This document shows positions 60,250 to 64,000 of a stretch of 64,000 bases of DNA, piece after piece. The translations under genes were made by a program, and so were the position numbers. A model generated the notes under the pieces. It searched no databases. It was not told the origin of the DNA and was given only the letters and a program-made list of their open reading frames with translations. Each line of letters begins with the position of its first letter. The first letter of the stretch is position 1. Source of the stretch: Xanthomonas sp. Leaf131. Lineage in GTDB: Bacteria; Pseudomonadota; Gammaproteobacteria; Xanthomonadales; Xanthomonadaceae. The stretch spans positions 379 through 64,378 of the forward strand of contig NZ_LMOG01000005.1 of NCBI RefSeq assembly GCF_001423495.1, in the 5' to 3' direction.

Positions 60250-62937
60250 TTACTTGTCTGTGACGGTGAAGCGTTGCTTGCTGCGGATGTCTGCGCTGGA
60301 GGCGCCGATCTGCAGCTCATAGGCGCCTGGGTCCACGGCGTACGCTTTGCGTTGCTCGTCGTAGATGCGCAGGGCGTCTTGCGCTTTGATGGTGAAGCGC
60401 AGCTGGCGTTGTTCGCCCGGTTGCAGGGTGATGCGCTGGAAGCCGTGCAGTTCCTTGATGGCGCGTTCGCGTTGTGGCTTGAGCGGATGCAGATACAGCT
60501 GCACCACTTCATCGCCTGCGCGTTGGCCGGTGTTTTTCAAGGTGACCGTTGCGGTGAGCGTGCCATCGGCGGCGACCGTGCTGCGATCCAGGCGCAGGTC
60601 GGAATAGGCGAATTGCGTGTACGACAGGCCGTGCCCGAATGGGTACAGCGGCTTGCCCTGGAAATAGCGATAGGTGCGGCCGCGCATGGCGTAGTCGTCG
60701 AAGGCGGGCAGGCGCTCGGCTTCCTTGTAGAAGGTGACCGGCAGGCGGCCGCCCGGACTGGCCTGGCCGAACAACACATCGCCTACCGCGCTGCCGCCGC
60801 GTTGGCCGGGGTACCAGGCCAGCAGGATCGCGGGCACGTGTTGCTGCGCCCAGTCGATCGCCAGCGCCGAGCCGGTGGTGAGGACCGCAACCACCGGCGT
60901 GCCGGTGGCCTGCAGTGCCTGCAGCAGTTCGCGTTGCGGTTTGGGTAGGCGCGTGTCGGTGCGGTCGCCGCCGGCAAAGCCGGGATAGTTGACGTCCATC
61001 TCCTCGCCTTCGACATCGCCGGTGAGGCCACCGACGAACACCACCACCTCCGCATCGCGGGCGGCGTCCACCGCTTCCTGCAGTGGCGGTTTGGCGCCAG
61101 GCATGCGCCAGGCCAGACGCACGCCGGCATCGCGGGTTGCCTCGTAATACTCCACGCGCAGGTCGTAGGCCTTGCCGCCCTCCAGCGCCACGCTGGCGTT
61201 GCCGCCGCGCATGCGCGGGGCGTCGCTCCAGTAATCGATGAGCAGCTTGCCGTCCAGATACAGGCGCACGCCATCGTCGGCGGCCACTTGCAACTCGTAG
61301 TTGCCCGAGACCGGTGGCAGCAGCTGGCCATGCCAGCGCACGCTGAAGTCGTCCTTGTCGAGTGCGCGGTCGGCACGCAACTCGCCACGGCCCACCGCAT
61401 CGTCGGTGGGTGCGTTGCGATCCCAATGGAAGGCAATGCGCGGGTCGATGCGGGTCAGTACCGGCGTGCCGGCCAATGCGCGGCCTTTGAAGTATTCGCC
61501 GGTGAGTCCGTTTTGCTTGGCGTCTGCAGCGGGACGCAGATAGCGCGTGTCGATCGGCGCGGCGGCGTTGGGGTCTTCGCGTCCCTCCACCAGGTCGCTG
61601 CCGCGTGCGTAGACCACGTGCGCCTGCGGTGCGGCATCGCGGATGCCTTGCAGGATGGTGACCGGTGCCGCCGGGGTGCCGTAGTAATTGCCCAGCAGCG
61701 ACATCGGGTCGTCGGCGGTGGGGCCGATCACGGCGATGCGCTTGAGCGTAGGTTTGAGCGGCAGCACGCCGTCGTTTTTCAGCAGCACCAGCGATTCGCG
61801 CGCGGTGCGGCGTGCCAGTGCATCGTGCTGCGGCGATTGATTGGCTGAGGCCGGCATCTGCGCCCACGCCACCTTGGCGGGCGGGTCGAACATGCCCAGC
61901 CGCATGCGCGTGGTCATCAAGCGCTTGAGTGCGATGTCGATGGTGGCTTCGTCGATCAAACCCGCACGCACGGCGGCCGGCAACGCGGCATAGGTATCGC
62001 CGCAATCCAGATCGGTGCCGTGTTTGACGCCAAGCGCGGCGGCGGCTTCGGGCGTGGGCACGATCTTGTGGTTCTGCCAGATATCGCGGATGGCGGCGCA
62101 GTCGCTGACGATGTAGCCATCGAAGCCCCACTCGCGGCGCAGGATGCCTTCCAGCCGCTTGCTGGCCGAGGCGGATTCGCCGTTGACGCGGTTGTAGGCG
62201 CCCATCACCGCAGCGACGTGGCCTTCCTGCACCAGTGCCTGGAAGGCGGGCAGATAGGTTTCGTGCAGATCGCGCTCGCTGGGGTGCACGTCGAAGTGAT
62301 GGCGGTCGGCCTCCGGGCCGCTGTGCACGGCGAAGTGTTTGGCGGTGGCATCCAGCTTGCGATACGGGCCTTGCTGCGCCTGCAGACCTTGTACGAAGGT
62401 CACGCCCATGCGCGCGGTCAGAAACGGATCTTCGCCATAGGTTTCCTGCCCGCGGCCCCAGCGCGGGTCGCGGAAGATATTGATGTTGGGCGACCAGAAG
62501 GTGAGCCCTTGATAGCGCTTGTGTTCGCCGCGTGCCAGGAAGGCATGATGCTTGGCGCGCGCTTCGTCGCTGATGGCAGTGGCCACCTCGGCCATCAACG
62601 GCGTATCGAAGGTGGCCGCCAGGCCGATCGCCTGCGGAAACACGGTGGCTCCGCCTGCGCGTGCCACGCCGTGCAGCGCTTCGTTCCACCAATCGTATTC
62701 GGGCAACTGCAGGCGTGGAATCGCCGGGGCGGCGTTCTGCATCTGCGCGGCCTTTTCTTCCAGCGTCATGCGCGCCACCAAGTCGGCAGCGCGGGCGTCG
62801 AAGGGGCGTTGCGTGTCCAGATACGGCGGTGGCGTTGCGGCCTGCGCAGTGGTTGCGGCAAGTGCAATCGCCAGCAGCACGGCGCGTGCGCGTGCACGGG
62901 GTGTGCGAGCAACCGATGGAGCGAAGTGCGAATGCAT
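60250..62937 (-). CDS. Glycoside hydrolase family 3 beta-xylosidase/glucosidase with PA14 insert
   Basis: This 895-aa exported enzyme has a signal peptide ending ATTAQA (about residue 33). It has a GH3 N-terminal barrel with EYDWWNEALHGVARAG, substrate motif LDATAKHFAVHSGPE and nucleophile Asp in FDGYIVSDCAAIRD. A PA14 domain (about residues 470-610: GEYFKGRALAGTPVLTRIDP ... YLDGKLLIDYW) interrupts the C-terminal GH3 domain, and a fibronectin III-like domain closes the protein. The EALHGVA signature is that of xylan-type GH3 beta-xylosidases. Its ATG lies 2 bases after the stop of the GH43 gene, so the operon is tightly coupled. Confidence 0.94.
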   Translation of the reverse strand: MHSHFAPSVARTPRARARAVLLAIALAATTAQAATPPPYLDTQRPFDARAADLVARMTLEEKAAQMQNAAPAIPRLQLPEYDWWNEALHGVARAGGATVFPQAIGLAATFDTPLMAEVATAISDEARAKHHAFLARGEHKRYQGLTFWSPNINIFRDPRWGRGQETYGEDPFLTARMGVTFVQGLQAQQGPYRKLDATAKHFAVHSGPEADRHHFDVHPSERDLHETYLPAFQALVQEGHVAAVMGAYNRVNGESASASKRLEGILRREWGFDGYIVSDCAAIRDIWQNHKIVPTPEAAAALGVKHGTDLDCGDTYAALPAAVRAGLIDEATIDIALKRLMTTRMRLGMFDPPAKVAWAQMPASANQSPQHDALARRTARESLVLLKNDGVLPLKPTLKRIAVIGPTADDPMSLLGNYYGTPAAPVTILQGIRDAAPQAHVVYARGSDLVEGREDPNAAAPIDTRYLRPAADAKQNGLTGEYFKGRALAGTPVLTRIDPRIAFHWDRNAPTDDAVGRGELRADRALDKDDFSVRWHGQLLPPVSGNYELQVAADDGVRLYLDGKLLIDYWSDAPRMRGGNASVALEGGKAYDLRVEYYEATRDAGVRLAWRMPGAKPPLQEAVDAARDAEVVVFVGGLTGDVEGEEMDVNYPGFAGGDRTDTRLPKPQRELLQALQATGTPVVAVLTTGSALAIDWAQQHVPAILLAWYPGQRGGSAVGDVLFGQASPGGRLPVTFYKEAERLPAFDDYAMRGRTYRYFQGKPLYPFGHGLSYTQFAYSDLRLDRSTVAADGTLTATVTLKNTGQRAGDEVVQLYLHPLKPQRERAIKELHGFQRITLQPGEQRQLRFTIKAQDALRIYDEQRKAYAVDPGAYELQIGASSADIRSKQRFTVTDK

Positions 62938-62939
62938 GG

Positions 62940-64000
62940 TCAGTCCTCCTTGGTGCGGTCCGGTTCCAGCTGGGCAAAAGGCCCGATCATGCTGCCGACG
63001 AAACCGCCGGCCTGTGCGGTGCTGAGCATGCCCGCATCGTCGTTGCGGCGTAGCGATTGCCAGCCGCGCCCATCGGCATCGAAGGCGAAGCTGTAGGTAC
63101 CGCCGTCGCCGCTGATCTGCAGGCGCAACTGTGTGGTTGCCGGTATACGTGTGTGTGCGAGCGTGGTGGTGGTGTCGCCATCGCGCCTGTCGAGAAATAC
63201 TTCCAGCGCGTCGCCAGTGCGTCGCACGCCCAACGCATACCACGCATTGGAATTTTGAAAAGCGGCAAGCCCGGCACTGACGCCAGCCTGGGCGGGCGCA
63301 GTCAATGCAGTGCTCGCAGTGAAGCGCGTGTGTTGCTGGCGACGTGCGAGAAAGGCCGGTGTGGCGGTGCTGTCCAGGCCGTGTGCACTGGCATGCAGCG
63401 TCAACCAACCGGGGCGCGCGCGCAGGTTGGCCACATCCTGTTTGGGCACACGCAAATAGAGCCATTCGCGCTGCAGCGAGGTGCTGGCGAAGTCGTCGCG
63501 CCATGTGAAGTTGCCCGACAACGGCGTTTGATTGGCCGGTGTCTTCATCGCGCGCGGGCTCTGTGCGCTATATGGAATCGGCTCGCCGGCCGGCAGGATC
63601 GACGGCCAGCCATCGCGCCAGTGCAACGGCAGCAAGAAGGTCTCGCGCCCGGTGTTGTAGCGCTCGCCCGTATACGGGCGGCTGGCCAGAAACACCGCCC
63701 ACCATTGCCCATCCGGCGTGTCCACCAGATCCACATGGCCTGCGTTGCTGATCGGGTGCGCGCGCTCGGCCGGCAGGTCGCGTTGGGTGAGGATCGGATT
63801 GTGCGGCGACGCTGCATACGGCCCCCACACGTTGCGGCTGCGCAACACCACCTGCGAGTGCTGCGGTCCGGTGCCGCCTTCGGCACACGAGAGGTAGTAC
63901 CAGCCGTCGCGTTGATACAGGTGCGGGCCTTCGATCCAGATCGGTTTGCTGGCCAGATCCACGCCGCCGTTGAGCAGCACCTTGCGCGGACCAATCGGCT
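62940..64000 (-). CDS. Glycoside hydrolase family 43 enzyme, N-terminus beyond the window
   Basis: At least 352 residues are seen; the frame is open to the window end, so the start lies outside. Motifs are KPIWIEGPHLYQRDGWYYLS (general acid Glu), CAEGGTGPQHSQVVLRSRNV and ISNAGHVDLVDTPDGQWWAV, typical of xylosidase/arabinofuranosidase GH43 enzymes. A C-terminal beta-sandwich (DUF1349/XynB-type, from about 63500 down) follows. It is upstream of, and nearly abuts, the GH3 gene (TGA-CC-ATG), so the two enzymes are made together to finish xylo-oligosaccharide breakdown. Confidence 0.92.
   Translation of the reverse strand, partial: PIGPRKVLLNGGVDLASKPIWIEGPHLYQRDGWYYLSCAEGGTGPQHSQVVLRSRNVWGPYAASPHNPILTQRDLPAERAHPISNAGHVDLVDTPDGQWWAVFLASRPYTGERYNTGRETFLLPLHWRDGWPSILPAGEPIPYSAQSPRAMKTPANQTPLSGNFTWRDDFASTSLQREWLYLRVPKQDVANLRARPGWLTLHASAHGLDSTATPAFLARRQQHTRFTASTALTAPAQAGVSAGLAAFQNSNAWYALGVRRTGDALEVFLDRRDGDTTTTLAHTRIPATTQLRLQISGDGGTYSFAFDADGRGWQSLRRNDDAGMLSTAQAGGFVGSMIGPFAQLEPDRTKED

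Noticed and set aside
60509..62977. An 820-codon frame on the same strand as the GH3 gene.
   Set aside because: It is the shifted reading of GH3, Arg/Pro-rich with no domain, while the GH3 frame has complete catalytic motifs.
1..64000. Search for tRNA or rRNA genes, CRISPR arrays, insertion sequences and integrases.
   Set aside because: I saw no cloverleaf-like tRNA, no rRNA segment, no regularly spaced repeats, no transposase or integrase motif. Reading by eye could miss a single tRNA.

Overview
The window is GC-rich proteobacterial chromosome, almost certainly Xanthomonas. The reasons are: two Oar-type TonB-dependent receptors next to a flavin-dependent halogenase-like gene, an OpgD/YceH/PlsB/RraB gene set, and a large xylan-utilisation locus with copies of the AGCGCT-centred 'xyl-box' known from X. 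campestris. I saw no rRNA, tRNA, CRISPR array, transposase or prophage structural gene.

Region 1 (1-14.8 kb) is housekeeping: mutM, a DUF4380-like exported protein, opgD, a GAF histidine kinase (convergent), tdk, rep, a GNAT acetyltransferase, a DUF4272 protein, yceH, a class B-type acid phosphatase lipoprotein overlapping pyrF, and two tandem lipoproteins. A compact unit follows with a promoter, a 16-bp palindrome, three stem-loops and a U8 terminator. It looks like an unannotated small RNA (about 14860-14953).

Region 2 (15-24.2 kb, minus strand) reads LacI regulator, Oar-like receptor 2, Oar-like receptor 1, halogenase-like FAD protein. The two receptors share a near-identical 53-nt leader whose Shine-Dalgarno sits in a small GGA-loop hairpin.

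Region 3 (24.6-33.3 kb) holds a lipoprotein overlapping plsB, a zinc-independent quinone/enoyl reductase, a YdcH-like small protein, an exported BamE-like protein, rraB, a YbjQ-family protein, a lipocalin and a DUF6058-like protein.

Region 4 (33.5-50.3 kb and 58.7-64 kb) is the xylan/glucuronoxylan locus. Leftward from a shared control region at 39.06-39.52 kb run a TonB-dependent receptor, a GPH-family sugar:cation symporter and a GH43 enzyme. Rightward run a hexuronate MFS transporter, a GH10 xylanase, uxaC, a GH2 enzyme, an unknown secreted protein, a second GH10 xylanase and a gluconolactonase-like lipoprotein. At the right end a minus-strand operon reads GH43 (cut by the window end), GH3 with a PA14 insert, and uxuB. 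Inferred flow: secreted GH10 enzymes cut xylan, the TonB receptor imports oligosaccharides, periplasmic or cytoplasmic GH43/GH3/GH2 trim them, the inner-membrane transporters take up pentosides and hexuronates, and UxaC then UxuB feed glucuronate to central metabolism.

Region 5 (50.3-58.5 kb) separates the two xylan blocks and is a mosaic of accessory genes: a second small-RNA-like unit, a DUF3800 gene whose start codon seems lost, a kelch protein, a lactate permease with a D-2-hydroxyacid dehydrogenase, a 52-aa DUF2256 protein, a SymE-like toxin with a highly structured leader, a bleomycin-resistance-like protein, and a solitary restriction-type nuclease.
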